A stretch of 53,122 bases of DNA, taken from positions 1 to 53,122 of the forward strand of contig DAHWKJ010000036.1 of NCBI GenBank assembly GCA_027343695.1, written 5' to 3'. The position numbers and the translations under genes are program-made. This DNA is from Sulfobacillus sp. Its GTDB lineage: Bacteria > Bacillota > Sulfobacillia > Sulfobacillales > Sulfobacillaceae. The notes below the pieces were generated by a model. It did no database searches and was not told where the DNA came from. It saw nothing but the letters and a program-made list of their open reading frames with translations. Numbering within the stretch: the first letter of the stretch is position 1; each line of letters begins with the position of its first letter. Below are positions 27,558-36,659 of this stretch, piece after piece.

Positions 27558-28643
27558 ATGACACAATCACCAAAAGGTGTAGCAGGAGCACTACTTTTAG
27601 CATTGGGTCTGGCGGCCTGCGGCACCACAGCCACCCCCAAACCGCAGCCGGTTAACAAAAAGACCCCTTCCACTCCGAACGTGTCGATGAAGTACCCGTG
27701 GCGGAGTCACACTCATTCGTCGATTCTACCCGGAGACGTGTTGATTGCAGATTCGCTGAATAACCGGATTCTCATTGTCACGCCTGGAAAACGTATTGTC
27801 TGGCAATTTCCGTCTCCAGGCACGACCCCAAACCTGCCCTTTAAAATGCCGGATGACGCATTTTTTGGCCCGGGCTATGGACAACATTACAAGGAGATCA
27901 TCACCAACGAAGAAACTAACGGTACGGTGGCGATTATTAGCATCAAGAAAAAGAAAGTGGTCTGGCAGTATGGTGTGCCGGGCGTTGAGGGGTCTGGCCC
28001 CGGAGAGTTGAATTACCCCGATGACGCGATCCTCCATAATAACGGCATCGTGACGACCGCCGATATTCGTAACCAGCGGATTCTCTTTATTAATCGCGCC
28101 ACCAAGAAAATCGTCAAACAATATGGACAAACCGGCGTTTACAATCCGAACCCGCCCACTACCTATGGCGCGCCCAATGGCGACTTCCCGGGTCCGCATG
28201 GCGAGATGTTGGTGACGGAAATTTCCGGGAGCCATATCATTTTGCTTAATAAGGCCGGCCAAGTCATGTGGCAACTGACGTTGCCGCTGAATTATCCATC
28301 GGATGCCAATTTCACCCCCCATGGAAACATCATCGTGGTCTCTTACACCAATCCTGGGATGATCTTGAAGGTTGCCCCGGGACCCACTTTGCACATTCTC
28401 TGGAAGTACTATGTCACCTCGGGACCCGGCATGTTGCACAACCCCTCGCTGGCGGTTGAACTGTCGAACGGAAATATTCTTCTCAACGATGACTATAACG
28501 ATCGGGTGATTGTTATCAATCCGAAAACCAACAAGATTGTATGGCAATACGGACATACTGGGGTGGCTGGGAGTGCCCCCGGATATCTCAGCCGGCCCGA
28601 TGGACTCGACTTTTTGCCCATTGGCAAAGTCCCTGGGAAATAA
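27558..28643 (+). CDS. Beta-propeller lipoprotein
   Basis: The protein has 361 residues. Its lipoprotein signal ends at the lipobox LAAC, and a Lys/Pro/Thr linker follows. The body shows repeats of the NHL/arylsulfotransferase type: ADSLNNRILIV, NYPDDA, ADIRNQRILFIN, NDDYNDRVIVINP, each near a KIVWQYG-like strand, which predicts a six-bladed propeller outside the membrane. TTAGGAGG precedes the ATG by 6 bases. No catalytic residues are evident; ligand binding or assembly roles are possible. Confidence 0.78.
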   Translation: MTQSPKGVAGALLLALGLAACGTTATPKPQPVNKKTPSTPNVSMKYPWRSHTHSSILPGDVLIADSLNNRILIVTPGKRIVWQFPSPGTTPNLPFKMPDDAFFGPGYGQHYKEIITNEETNGTVAIISIKKKKVVWQYGVPGVEGSGPGELNYPDDAILHNNGIVTTADIRNQRILFINRATKKIVKQYGQTGVYNPNPPTTYGAPNGDFPGPHGEMLVTEISGSHIILLNKAGQVMWQLTLPLNYPSDANFTPHGNIIVVSYTNPGMILKVAPGPTLHILWKYYVTSGPGMLHNPSLAVELSNGNILLNDDYNDRVIVINPKTNKIVWQYGHTGVAGSAPGYLSRPDGLDFLPIGKVPGK

Positions 28644-28699
28644 GTGGCCGGGCCTGGCATAAACTCATACTAGAAGGTCTGGACGAGAGGGGGTAAGGC

Positions 28700-29755
28700 A
28701 TGGCGACAGCAAATGAGTTCCTGCGTTCTTGGCGCTGGGGCACTGAATATTTTCGATCCGTTCGCCCACGGGTGATACAGTCACTCGCGGAGATCCGATC
28801 GTGGGCGGAAGAGATTCCCCATCCGGCCTTGCGTGAACAAGCGCTCGACTCCTTAACCCATAAACAGTTTCACTGCGAAGGGGGTGGAGTCTTTGGTGCA
28901 CCTTCCCGAGACCCAAAAGGTCACGTCATGGAGTTCCTCATTCCCTACCAAACTCTTTGTGATTATCTGGATACGGTTACCGACCGCGGCCCATCGCAAG
29001 ATCCCGAGAACCTTCGTCGGCTTCACCAGTCGCTTTTGGATGCCATAGCGATGGACACGCCAATAGGGGACTATTATGCCCTGCACCCGCATCAGGACGA
29101 CGGCGGGTATATCCAAAGGCTCATACGCGCTTGTCATACGAGTCTTCACCAGTTCCCTGGTTATTCTGGCGTACAGGAGGCGATGGGTCGGCTAGCGGAA
29201 CTTTACGTCGACCTCCAGGTATTCAAACATGGCCCCTTAGAGACCCGAGTCCCCGCATTAAGCGCATGGTTTCAACGAGAAGGCGGAGCCCAGTACGGCC
29301 TTCAGTGGTGGGAATTTGCTGCAGCAGCCGGCTCCACTCTGGGACTATTCGCCCTGCTAAATCTAGCAGCCACCGATGTACCGTCACCCTCCATAGTCCT
29401 CTTAGTGCAGAACCTCTACTTTCCATGGATTGGCTCTTTACACATTTTGCTGGATTACCTGATTGATCGTGAGGAAGATCTGTTAGGCGGAGATCTGAAC
29501 TTCGTGGGTTACTATCAGGACTACGCCACCGCCGTTGACCGGATCCAATTCATCTATCGGACGGCTCAACACGAAGCCACACGCCTCCCGGACTCTGCCT
29601 TTCACCGGTATGTGACACGAGGATTGTTGGGGTTTTACTTATCCGATCGAAAAATTCGCCATCAGATCGACCGCCCGACCTGCGGTCTCTTAGCGAGCGG
29701 GGGAAGTATCAGCATCGGGGTATGGCTGGCGGCCCGAATGGGCCGCGCCCCTTAA
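28700..29755 (+). CDS. ytpB: DUF2600 terpene synthase, YtpB-like
   Basis: The protein has 351 residues. The family includes B. subtilis YtpB, tetraprenyl-beta-curcumene synthase, which cyclises a C35 prenyl diphosphate to a sesquarterpene precursor. Acid-rich motifs that could hold Mg-diphosphate are DYLDTVTDR near 96 and DYLIDREEDLLGGDLNF near 255. KQFHCEGGGVFG near 55 is also typical. The ATG at 28700 follows GAGGGGGTAAGGC. Membrane-stabilising C35 terpenoids would suit a hot acid habitat, but this is inference. Confidence 0.85.
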   Translation: MATANEFLRSWRWGTEYFRSVRPRVIQSLAEIRSWAEEIPHPALREQALDSLTHKQFHCEGGGVFGAPSRDPKGHVMEFLIPYQTLCDYLDTVTDRGPSQDPENLRRLHQSLLDAIAMDTPIGDYYALHPHQDDGGYIQRLIRACHTSLHQFPGYSGVQEAMGRLAELYVDLQVFKHGPLETRVPALSAWFQREGGAQYGLQWWEFAAAAGSTLGLFALLNLAATDVPSPSIVLLVQNLYFPWIGSLHILLDYLIDREEDLLGGDLNFVGYYQDYATAVDRIQFIYRTAQHEATRLPDSAFHRYVTRGLLGFYLSDRKIRHQIDRPTCGLLASGGSISIGVWLAARMGRAP

Positions 29756-29757
29756 AC

Positions 29758-30141
29758 CTAGCCCACGTCCCATAAATGGGACCGGGACTCTTTGGTATCC
29801 GCCTGGGATGCGCGTGGTGGCCAAAATGCCGCCGTGACCGCAACCAGGACCGAGACCACCCAAAAAGCGGTCGGGAAATACCAAAACGTTGGAGACCCGA
29901 AGTATTCGAGTCCCATAGCGAGCACCAATACCGCTGCCGCGGCTTTCTGCCACCGAAACACTAAAACCATTGACACGATGGACATCAAGACGGCCCAGAT
30001 CAGAGCTAATGACCGTATCGCCTCAGCCGTGGAGATACTCACTCCCACGGGATGAACACCGCGGAGTAAAATTTCTAAGATCGCTATCGCCGTCGCCGTC
30101 AATGTTCCAAATAGGCCGAACAAAAATGCTGCCAGTCGCAT
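29758..30141 (-). CDS. Small four-TM membrane protein
   Basis: The protein has 127 residues with four hydrophobic segments (about 4-26, 43-63, 67-85 and 90-107) and a short polar tail. AAGGAGGATCG precedes the ATG. No family was recognised. It is convergent with ytpB, with only two bases between stops. The function is unknown. Confidence 0.65.
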   Translation of the reverse strand: MRLAAFLFGLFGTLTATAIAILEILLRGVHPVGVSISTAEAIRSLALIWAVLMSIVSMVLVFRWQKAAAAVLVLAMGLEYFGSPTFWYFPTAFWVVSVLVAVTAAFWPPRASQADTKESRSHLWDVG

Positions 30142-30305
30142 AGGACGATCCTCCTTGACTTACGTCTTCCCAGTGAATCCCTGTCACAAACTACCGCGCC
30201 CTCCTCACCTACCAGTATAACGCCAAAATCACTTTTAGGTTACCCGAGGCATTTGTCGCGATCGGACTCATCTATCCTATTCGATCCGTGGCCGCGTTTT
30301 TTGTC

Positions 30306-32390
30306 TTATGATGTCGTAGTTCCCATGAGAAAAGGATGAGAAATAGATTTTCGGCGAAACACGGCTTGGGCCACCCGCAATGTGTCATAAGAACAATGTC
30401 CCTCTAACGATTCGAATATAGGTCGCAACCGATCCGCGCCCCGTTGTTGAAATTCGGCCGCGATGGTCGCAAAGAGAGCATCGGGGAGGATTCGCAATAC
30501 GTAGCTCCTCCAATCTTCGACATCCATACTCTCCACCCACTCCACTAAGTAACCGACCACCGTGCTATGAGAACGGGCCACTCGCCGTGTCACCTCGTCG
30601 ATCGGCACCCCTTCCCGAAACATCGCGATGGCTAATGCTTTCGGTGTGACCAAAAGCTCAGCGGGATCGCCAGACGCGGTCTGACCCGAGGCAAATGGTC
30701 TCAGTAAGGCGAGGAGTTCCTCGCCGTAGCGAGCCAGTTTTACCGGACCAATGCCGGGACACAAGCGTAACGCGGGAAGGGTCTGAGGAACCGCCGTAGC
30801 CAACGACTGAATGGCCCGGTCATCGAGGACCCGATAGGGAGGAACGTCCAATTGGACCGCAATCTTCGCCCGCCAGTTCCGGAGTTCCGCAACTAACGAC
30901 CAATCGGGGTTGGGCCCGACATCACTCGCGCCACCATCACAGATGTCACAACATCCTTCCCCTTTACTCGGGAGGTTTTGCCCAAAATATTGCCCAATCG
31001 TCCGGCGACGACACTCTGTTCCGAGCACATATCCTTTCATCAGTCGAAATTGCTCTTGACGATATCGATGACGTTGGTCCAGCCGATTCCAAATCGATTG
31101 GGCGGTAAGTTCATCCAAATCGGCGAGCCGAGTCAATGCCACGGTGCGTCCTAATCGGTCTCCCACCGTGACCATCTGCATCTCATGCAACGCGGCCATC
31201 ACTAAAGAGGCCTGGAGATCGTCGTCTTCAAGTTCCCACCGCACCCGTCGATTGAGAGGCAGATGCTGCATCCCTGCTAAGATCCGCTCCACCTGCGTTA
31301 ATTGAGGTTCACTCATTTCAATCCGAGTTTCCCGGTGTTCCAGGTCGCGATACCGAATATACATCTGGACATCGGCAGGCTCCCCGTCGCGTCCGGCCCG
31401 CCCTACTTCCTGATAATAGGCGGCCAACGACTCCGGTACCGTTACGTGAATGACCTGCCCTACATCATGCCGGTTAATGCCCATTCCAAAGGCCGTAGTC
31501 GCTACCACAACGGGCACACGTCCGGAGACGAAATCGTCTTGAACCCGAGTCCGCGTGGATTCCCCCAAGCCCGCGTGGTACACTGCGACCGCTTGAGGGA
31601 GGTCTTGTCCTAGCCATTCTCCCCATTCTTCCGCCTGTCTGCGGGTTCCCGCATAGACAATGACCGGCCGCGCCGTGGCCCGGATCATTGCGGTCACAAG
31701 TTTGCGTTGTTCGCGCGTCGACGGAGCCACCTGCACCCCAAAGTGCAGGTTCGGGCGATCCACGGAAAACTCATGTTGGATCAAGTGTTCCTCCGGTAAG
31801 GCCAACTGATAGACGATATCGCGGCGCACACGGGGCGATGCCGTCGCCGTCAAAGCCATCACCGGGGGGTTCCCGGCCCGGGTGCGAAATTCTCGGATAC
31901 GACGATAATCAGGCCGGAAATCGTGGCCCCACTCGGAAATGCAGTGGGCTTCATCGACGACCAACAAGCTCGTTTTAATGCCCCGGTCCAAGGCCTTAAG
32001 CAGTTCGGGATGTTGCAATCGCTCGGGTGCTAAAAACAATAAGGGGACTCGGCCCAATTCCCAGTCCTGGATAATCTGCTGCTGTTCTGTGACCGTCAGT
32101 CGTCCAGTCAATGCGTTAGCACGAATGCCCCGCGCCGCCAGACTGTCTACTTGGTCTTTCATCAAGGCAATCAGGGGGGAAATCACGACCGTGGGATGCG
32201 GCAAAAGCAAACTCGGCAGTTGATAGCAGAGAGATTTTCCAGAACCGGTCGGTAACACCGCCACTTGAGATTCGCCCGCGAGTGCCCGAAACACAATTTC
32301 CTCTTGAAGCGGGCGAAAACTCCTCAGACCAAACCGTTCGGTCAAAATACTATGCACTGCAGAAATCCCTAGCGCATGCCGATTAGGCAT
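30306..32390 (-). CDS. recQ: ATP-dependent DNA helicase RecQ
   Basis: The protein has 694 residues. Superfamily 2 motifs are intact: FRPLQEEIV (motif 0), LPTGSGKSLCYQ (Walker A), VVDEAHCISEWGHDFRPDY (motif II and the aromatic loop), ALTATASP (III) and VGRAGRDGEP (VI). The RecQ zinc site is CRRRTIGQYF with CCDICDGG, followed by a winged helix and an HRDC domain near 520-590. It unwinds DNA 3'-5' in recombination and fork repair. The start overlaps the upstream exonuclease gene by 8 bases, so a coupled helicase-nuclease pair is likely. Confidence 0.95.
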   Translation of the reverse strand: MPNRHALGISAVHSILTERFGLRSFRPLQEEIVFRALAGESQVAVLPTGSGKSLCYQLPSLLLPHPTVVISPLIALMKDQVDSLAARGIRANALTGRLTVTEQQQIIQDWELGRVPLLFLAPERLQHPELLKALDRGIKTSLLVVDEAHCISEWGHDFRPDYRRIREFRTRAGNPPVMALTATASPRVRRDIVYQLALPEEHLIQHEFSVDRPNLHFGVQVAPSTREQRKLVTAMIRATARPVIVYAGTRRQAEEWGEWLGQDLPQAVAVYHAGLGESTRTRVQDDFVSGRVPVVVATTAFGMGINRHDVGQVIHVTVPESLAAYYQEVGRAGRDGEPADVQMYIRYRDLEHRETRIEMSEPQLTQVERILAGMQHLPLNRRVRWELEDDDLQASLVMAALHEMQMVTVGDRLGRTVALTRLADLDELTAQSIWNRLDQRHRYRQEQFRLMKGYVLGTECRRRTIGQYFGQNLPSKGEGCCDICDGGASDVGPNPDWSLVAELRNWRAKIAVQLDVPPYRVLDDRAIQSLATAVPQTLPALRLCPGIGPVKLARYGEELLALLRPFASGQTASGDPAELLVTPKALAIAMFREGVPIDEVTRRVARSHSTVVGYLVEWVESMDVEDWRSYVLRILPDALFATIAAEFQQRGADRLRPIFESLEGHCSYDTLRVAQAVFRRKSISHPFLMGTTTS

Positions 32391-33171
32391 CGGGTTGATC
32401 CCTCAGGAACGTCAGCCGGTCCTCAAAGGCTTTCCAGTGCGATTCGTGCCGACCCGCGAGGAAGCTCTCAACACTCTGATCAAATGTCATCGCGTGATCC
32501 GCATCCATCCATTCCCGATGCCGGGCGTACGCTGAAAAAATAAGCGCGGTGGTCATGACGTCGGTCTCACAGTAAGACCGAATCGCCTCAATGTGTCCGG
32601 ATTCATACAATTCCATGACATCCGCACCATGGGTATCGAGCTTACCCGGAATGCCCAGCACCGAGGCCATTTCATCCAACGACATGCGTGCACCGGCCCC
32701 ATATCCCGATAATAAGTCCATGAGGTCAATGTGGGCTTCTTCGTCAAATCGCTTACGATATCCGTGATAGGGCTCTCCCAGCTGGTAATAAGTTCGCGCC
32801 GGAATCCCGTGACGCATGGCCCGCAATGCTAACACCAAAAGATCAAATCCCCCCGAATTCCATCCCACCAGGCGCGGTCGCGACTCTTTAATCACCCGAA
32901 AAAATTCACGAACCAGCACGGCCTCGTCGTCAGTGGGCGAAGCCAACGACGCCACTTTGCGTAACGCGCCGGTATCGTCCACAATCCCTGCCGCTATCGC
33001 CACCACTTGGTGAAAAGCCGGTTTTAAAAAACTGTGAGAACCCGTCTCCTCCATCCGTCGTGCCAGCATTGCCTGCCTCACTGCTGAATCGGACAGTTCG
33101 GGACCTAAATCTAACCAACGTCGCCCCGCACTTGCATCGGGAATGGTTTCAATGTCAAAAATCACCCACAT
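32383..33171 (-). CDS. PolB-like 3'-5' exonuclease (DEDD family)
   Basis: The protein has 262 residues starting MWVIFDIETIPD; a G-rich stretch including GGAGG precedes this ATG, and a TTG at 33204 is the alternative. DxE motif I (FDIETIPD), motif II (VGWNSGGFDLLVL) and motif III (YCETDVMTT) match the DNA_pol_B_exo2-like group (PF10108). It should degrade single-stranded 3' ends. Its overlap with recQ implies joint work in DNA repair. The polymerase domain is absent. Confidence 0.85.
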   Translation of the reverse strand: MWVIFDIETIPDASAGRRWLDLGPELSDSAVRQAMLARRMEETGSHSFLKPAFHQVVAIAAGIVDDTGALRKVASLASPTDDEAVLVREFFRVIKESRPRLVGWNSGGFDLLVLALRAMRHGIPARTYYQLGEPYHGYRKRFDEEAHIDLMDLLSGYGAGARMSLDEMASVLGIPGKLDTHGADVMELYESGHIEAIRSYCETDVMTTALIFSAYARHREWMDADHAMTFDQSVESFLAGRHESHWKAFEDRLTFLRDQPDA

Positions 33172-33235
33172 GAGACTGCCCCCCGCCTCCGTTGTCACTA
33201 CCAAACCGTGTCTTACCGTTCATGCGCCAGCGCGT

Positions 33236-34651
33236 CTAAAGGTTTAAGACAATGACGGTGGGATAGGTCATTTCTTCGATCGCAAACTCTGGTCCTTCGC
33301 GACCAATCCCCGATTCCTTAATTCCTCCATAGGGCATGTTGTCAGCGCGATAAGAACTGCTGTCATTGACCATCACGCCCCCCACTTGAAGCTTCTGGGC
33401 GGCGTTCATCGCCACGCCTAGGTTTTGTGTAAAAATCCCGGCTTGGAGTCCATACCGGCTCTGATTGGCCCACTCAATGGCCTCATCCATATCGTGATAC
33501 GGCACTAAGCCCGCCAACGGTGCGAACACTTCTTCGGACATTACGCGTAACGACGGGGCGACATCTTCTAAGAGCCCAGGCGAAAACATCGATCCCTGAC
33601 GCGTTCCCTCCACGATTGCATGTGCTCCAGCGTTTAGAGCTTCCTGATACCAGCGCTCCGCCCGCTCGGCTGCGGCTTCGTTAATCATGGGGCCAACGTC
33701 CGTATTAGGGTCCTCGGGATCCCCGACCACTAGTTGTTGGGTCGCCCGCTCGATAGCGGACCGAAACGCATTCCAAATATTATGGTGCACGTAAATACGC
33801 TGTACCGAGATGCAGACTTGTCCTGCATATCCATAAGCGCGAGCCGCAAGGACTCGGGCCGCCGCCTCGATATCCGCGTCTTCGTGCACGATATTGGCCG
33901 AATTATTCCCCAGTTCTAAGAGAACGGGCCGCAATCCAGCCTGTCCACGAATAAGCTGCCCTACGGCTGCCGAACCCGTAAAACTAATGAGTTCCACCCT
34001 TAAATCTTTGACCAATTGTTCTCCAATTTCTGGTCCCATGCCTGTCACTACGTTGATATATCCGGCAGGAACTCCTGCTTCATGCAGTAACTGTGCGAGC
34101 TTTAAAGCCGTCAGCGGGGTAGCCGGCGCTGGTTTTAACACCACAGGATTGCCGGCTGCCAGGGCCGGACCGACTTTATGCAAGACGAGATTGAGCGGAA
34201 AATTAAAGGGTGTAATGGCGAGCGTGACTCCATAGGGTTTACGAATGGTGAACGCTAAACGCCGTTCTGATCCCGGATTGCCGGCAATCGGTACCTCTTG
34301 GCCTTTAAGAGTGCGAGCGGCAACCGCTGAATATCTTAAGGTTTGCTGACCACGCATCGCCTCCACCCGTGATTCCTTAAGCGGCTTCCCGGACTCTTGC
34401 GTAATGAGTAAGGCGAACTCCTCGGCCCGTTCCGCCAACAAATCGGCGGCACGTTCCAATGCACGGTAGCGCTCGTGAATTGACCAAGGCCGTCCAAAAG
34501 CCTGATGCGCAGCATCCACGGCCTGATGCAAATCTTCCGTCGAAGCCTCGGATACCTCTGCGATGGGCTCCTTACGATACTTGTGCATCACCGGATAATA
34601 CTCCAATGTTGGTTGCTGTTTTCCGTTGATAAATAAGCCACAACGATCCAT
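33236..34651 (-). CDS. NAD(P)-dependent aldehyde dehydrogenase
   Basis: The protein has 471 residues. It oxidises an aldehyde to its acid. Motifs include TPFNFPLN, KPAPATPLTAL, FTGSAAVGQ, the general-base Glu in LELGNNSANIV, and the nucleophile Cys in YAGQVCISVQR. The pattern resembles lactaldehyde or GapN-like dehydrogenases (GYAGQVC, SYRADNMPYGG), but the substrate is open. GGAG precedes the ATG by 8 bases. It is downstream of a PLP enzyme with a hairpin between, so probably a separate unit. Confidence 0.88.
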   Translation of the reverse strand: MDRCGLFINGKQQPTLEYYPVMHKYRKEPIAEVSEASTEDLHQAVDAAHQAFGRPWSIHERYRALERAADLLAERAEEFALLITQESGKPLKESRVEAMRGQQTLRYSAVAARTLKGQEVPIAGNPGSERRLAFTIRKPYGVTLAITPFNFPLNLVLHKVGPALAAGNPVVLKPAPATPLTALKLAQLLHEAGVPAGYINVVTGMGPEIGEQLVKDLRVELISFTGSAAVGQLIRGQAGLRPVLLELGNNSANIVHEDADIEAAARVLAARAYGYAGQVCISVQRIYVHHNIWNAFRSAIERATQQLVVGDPEDPNTDVGPMINEAAAERAERWYQEALNAGAHAIVEGTRQGSMFSPGLLEDVAPSLRVMSEEVFAPLAGLVPYHDMDEAIEWANQSRYGLQAGIFTQNLGVAMNAAQKLQVGGVMVNDSSSYRADNMPYGGIKESGIGREGPEFAIEEMTYPTVIVLNL

Positions 34652-34762
34652 GCCTAATCTCCTTTCGCGAAGACAGATTTGCGTCTCGTGGACACCGGTC
34701 TCTGTTGGTCATCAACGGCGGTCTCACTGTTGGCTTCTTATGAAGCCTCGCGGTGCAGGAAG

Positions 34763-34787
34763 CCCGGGTCCAAGATTGGGACCCGGG
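34763..34787 (-). terminator. Hairpin between the PLP enzyme and the aldehyde dehydrogenase
   Basis: CCCGGGTCC and GGACCCGGG form a 9-bp perfect stem with a 7-base loop, 40 bases past the stop of the gene at 34827. There is no T-run. It is probably a transcription end or mRNA barrier. Confidence 0.5.
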
Positions 34788-34826
34788 ATGATATGCTCGC
34801 ACGCGCACCTGCCACCCCCACCGCAA

Positions 34827-36002
34827 CTATTTGAGGGCGTTATCAAGGTCTTCTAGGAGGTCGGCTTCGTCTTCAATGCCCACCGATAGCCGGATCAGCC
34901 CGTCACGCACGCCTCGGGCTTCACGGATCTCTTTGGGAATCGCTGCGTGCGTCATAGTCGCGGGATGGCCCACGAGGGATTCCACGCCCCCCAGGCTCTC
35001 CGCTAAGGAAAAGATTGCGAATCGGGCGAGCACATCCCGCGCTTCCTCAAGGGGATCGCGGCCCGAAACCTTCAATTCGAAAGAAATCATGCCGCCATAT
35101 TCCCGCATCTGACGTTGCACGATTGCCATCGATGCGCCTTCGAACAATCCCGGGTAATACACCCGCGCCACACGGGGATGCTGTGATAAATATCGCGCTA
35201 ATACCCCCGCATTGTGAGTATGTTGGCGCATCCGCACCGCGAGCGTTTTCAGACCTCGTAAGGTGAGCCAGGCTTCGAACGGGCCGATGATCGCCCCTGC
35301 CGCATTCTGTATAAACTTGATCCGCTCGGCTAACCCTTGGTCACGAACGATGATAGCGCCGCCCAAGACGTCTGAGTGCCCGCCAATATATTTCGTGGTC
35401 GAGTGCACCACAAAATCTGCGCCGTCAGCGAGGGGGTTTTGCAAATACGGAGACGCAAACGTATTGTCTACCGCCACCCACATTCCATGTTGATGCGCGA
35501 TCTGTGTCAATTGCCGAATATCGTAGACTTGAAGCAATGGATTGGTTGGGGTCTCCAACCAAAGCAGTCGAGTCTCGGGCCGGATGGCAGAGATCAGGGC
35601 GTCAGGATCCGACAAATCCACATAGGTGACCGCAGTAATCTCCGGATGATAAACTTTTTCGAAGAGCCGATAGACGCCCCCATACAGGTCGTGTCCAGCC
35701 ACAATATGGCTATCCGGGGGCAATAGCCTTAAAATTACATCACTCGCCGCCAAGCCCGACGCAAACGTATAGCACGTAGACCCCTGTTCTAATGAAGCTA
35801 ACGCGGTTTCTAAGGCCATTCGTGTCGGATTATCTCCTCGGCCATACTCAAATCCCTTATGCTGTCCTAATTCATCTTGGGTATAGGTGCTGGTTGCGTA
35901 AATAGGGACGATGGTGGCTCCTGTCGTTGGGTCCGGCGCCTGTCCCGCATGGATTGCCCGCGTGGCGAATCCTTTGATGTCAGTCATGGTTGTTGTCTCC
36001 AT
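34827..36002 (-). CDS. Cystathionine gamma-synthase/lyase family PLP enzyme
   Basis: The protein has 391 residues. It is a fold type I enzyme of transsulfuration: YGRGDNPTRMALE, ASGLAASD, WLETPTNP, the PLP Asp in AVDNTFASP, and the Schiff-base Lys in HSTTKYIGGHSD. The C-terminus with SLAESLGGVESL is typical. Synthase (MetB), gamma-lyase (MetC/YrhB) and O-acetylhomoserine sulfhydrylase cannot be separated safely by eye. The start could be the ATG at 36002 or the one five codons later. No SAM riboswitch or T-box was seen upstream. Confidence 0.88.
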   Translation of the reverse strand: METTTMTDIKGFATRAIHAGQAPDPTTGATIVPIYATSTYTQDELGQHKGFEYGRGDNPTRMALETALASLEQGSTCYTFASGLAASDVILRLLPPDSHIVAGHDLYGGVYRLFEKVYHPEITAVTYVDLSDPDALISAIRPETRLLWLETPTNPLLQVYDIRQLTQIAHQHGMWVAVDNTFASPYLQNPLADGADFVVHSTTKYIGGHSDVLGGAIIVRDQGLAERIKFIQNAAGAIIGPFEAWLTLRGLKTLAVRMRQHTHNAGVLARYLSQHPRVARVYYPGLFEGASMAIVQRQMREYGGMISFELKVSGRDPLEEARDVLARFAIFSLAESLGGVESLVGHPATMTHAAIPKEIREARGVRDGLIRLSVGIEDEADLLEDLDNALK

Positions 36003-36060
36003 CTTCCCTCATCCGTTCCCCTTTTGGTTGCATCCTCCTTTCATTTAAACAATTCCGCGC

Positions 36061-36088
36061 AAAAAAAGAAACCTCTGCTGAAGGTTGG
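36061..36088 (-). terminator. Rho-independent terminator after the lipoprotein gene
   Basis: On the reverse strand AACCT and AGGTT pair around a 7-base loop and are followed by TCTTTTTTT, two bases past the stop of the gene at 36091. It separates that gene from the PLP enzyme downstream. Confidence 0.75.
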
Positions 36089-36090
36089 CG

Positions 36091-36603
36091 CTAACTATTT
36101 ACGGCTACGGCATCCCATGATTCATCCATAATCGTACCGTCCGCATTCAGTTTGAAGCGAAATGCGGCATATTTCGTGTTGGGGTCATAGTACAACCGAT
36201 CATAGGCCAGATTGGGCAACGGCACGATGTTGATGTAGTCGTAATTTATATAGGTTGTAGATTGAATGGCCTTGGGAGCGTATCCCATCCAGCGTTGAAT
36301 CCCTGCCAGATTGATCGGGATTTCAAAGTTCACATAGTAGGTATTGCTCCCTTGATCCTGGGCGGGTCCGAAATTGAAATAGCCCGGAATATTTCCGGTT
36401 CCAATAAAGGATTGGTTTCCCGTGACCCGCAACATATTGACCCCGATATTAGAACCCGACAACGTTGGAGCGTTTACCACTTGCTGTACAGGACGCGGCA
36501 TGTTGCCAATGCTATTGGGGTTGCCACAACCCGCCAGCAAGAATCCTAATAAGATGACGATAAACCCACCGCGGTACCGGCGTAGGTAGATAGATCCTTG
36601 CAT
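36091..36603 (-). CDS. Hypothetical lipoprotein
   Basis: The protein has 170 residues. A basic start (RRYRGG), a hydrophobic core and the lipobox LAGC mark it as a lipoprotein. The mature part is rich in Asn, Tyr and Ile with no recognised domain. A strong GGGGAGGGGG site precedes the ATG, but it lies in one arm of a hairpin (36611-36641). The function is unknown. Confidence 0.7.
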   Translation of the reverse strand: MQGSIYLRRYRGGFIVILLGFLLAGCGNPNSIGNMPRPVQQVVNAPTLSGSNIGVNMLRVTGNQSFIGTGNIPGYFNFGPAQDQGSNTYYVNFEIPINLAGIQRWMGYAPKAIQSTTYINYDYINIVPLPNLAYDRLYYDPNTKYAAFRFKLNADGTIMDESWDAVAVNS

Positions 36604-36610
36604 GGATATC

Positions 36611-36641
36611 CCCCTCCCCTTTCATCATATAAAGGAGGGGG
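36611..36641 (-). promoter_or_regulatory. Hairpin covering the lipoprotein ribosome site
   Basis: On the reverse strand CCCCTCCTTT pairs, with a bulge, with AAAGGGGAGGGG around ATATGATG. The second arm is the Shine-Dalgarno of the gene at 36603, so the fold could limit translation; it also lies just past the DUF962 stop and may act as a terminator. Confidence 0.4.
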
Positions 36642-36659
36642 CTCATCTATGCGCCACGA

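Noticed and set aside
27726-28556. A 276-codon frame antisense to the propeller lipoprotein
   Set aside because: It mirrors the repeat-rich lipoprotein gene, lacks a ribosome site and has no recognisable domain; the sense gene has an excellent start and lipobox.
36009-36044. A possible 17-codon leader peptide upstream of the PLP enzyme (MQPKGERMRE...)
   Set aside because: Its ATG directly abuts GGAGG with no spacing, and it contains no Cys or Met run that would suggest attenuation.
36003-36090. A SAM riboswitch or T-box before the transsulfuration enzyme
   Set aside because: Too short and without the class motifs; the hairpin there is the terminator of the preceding gene.
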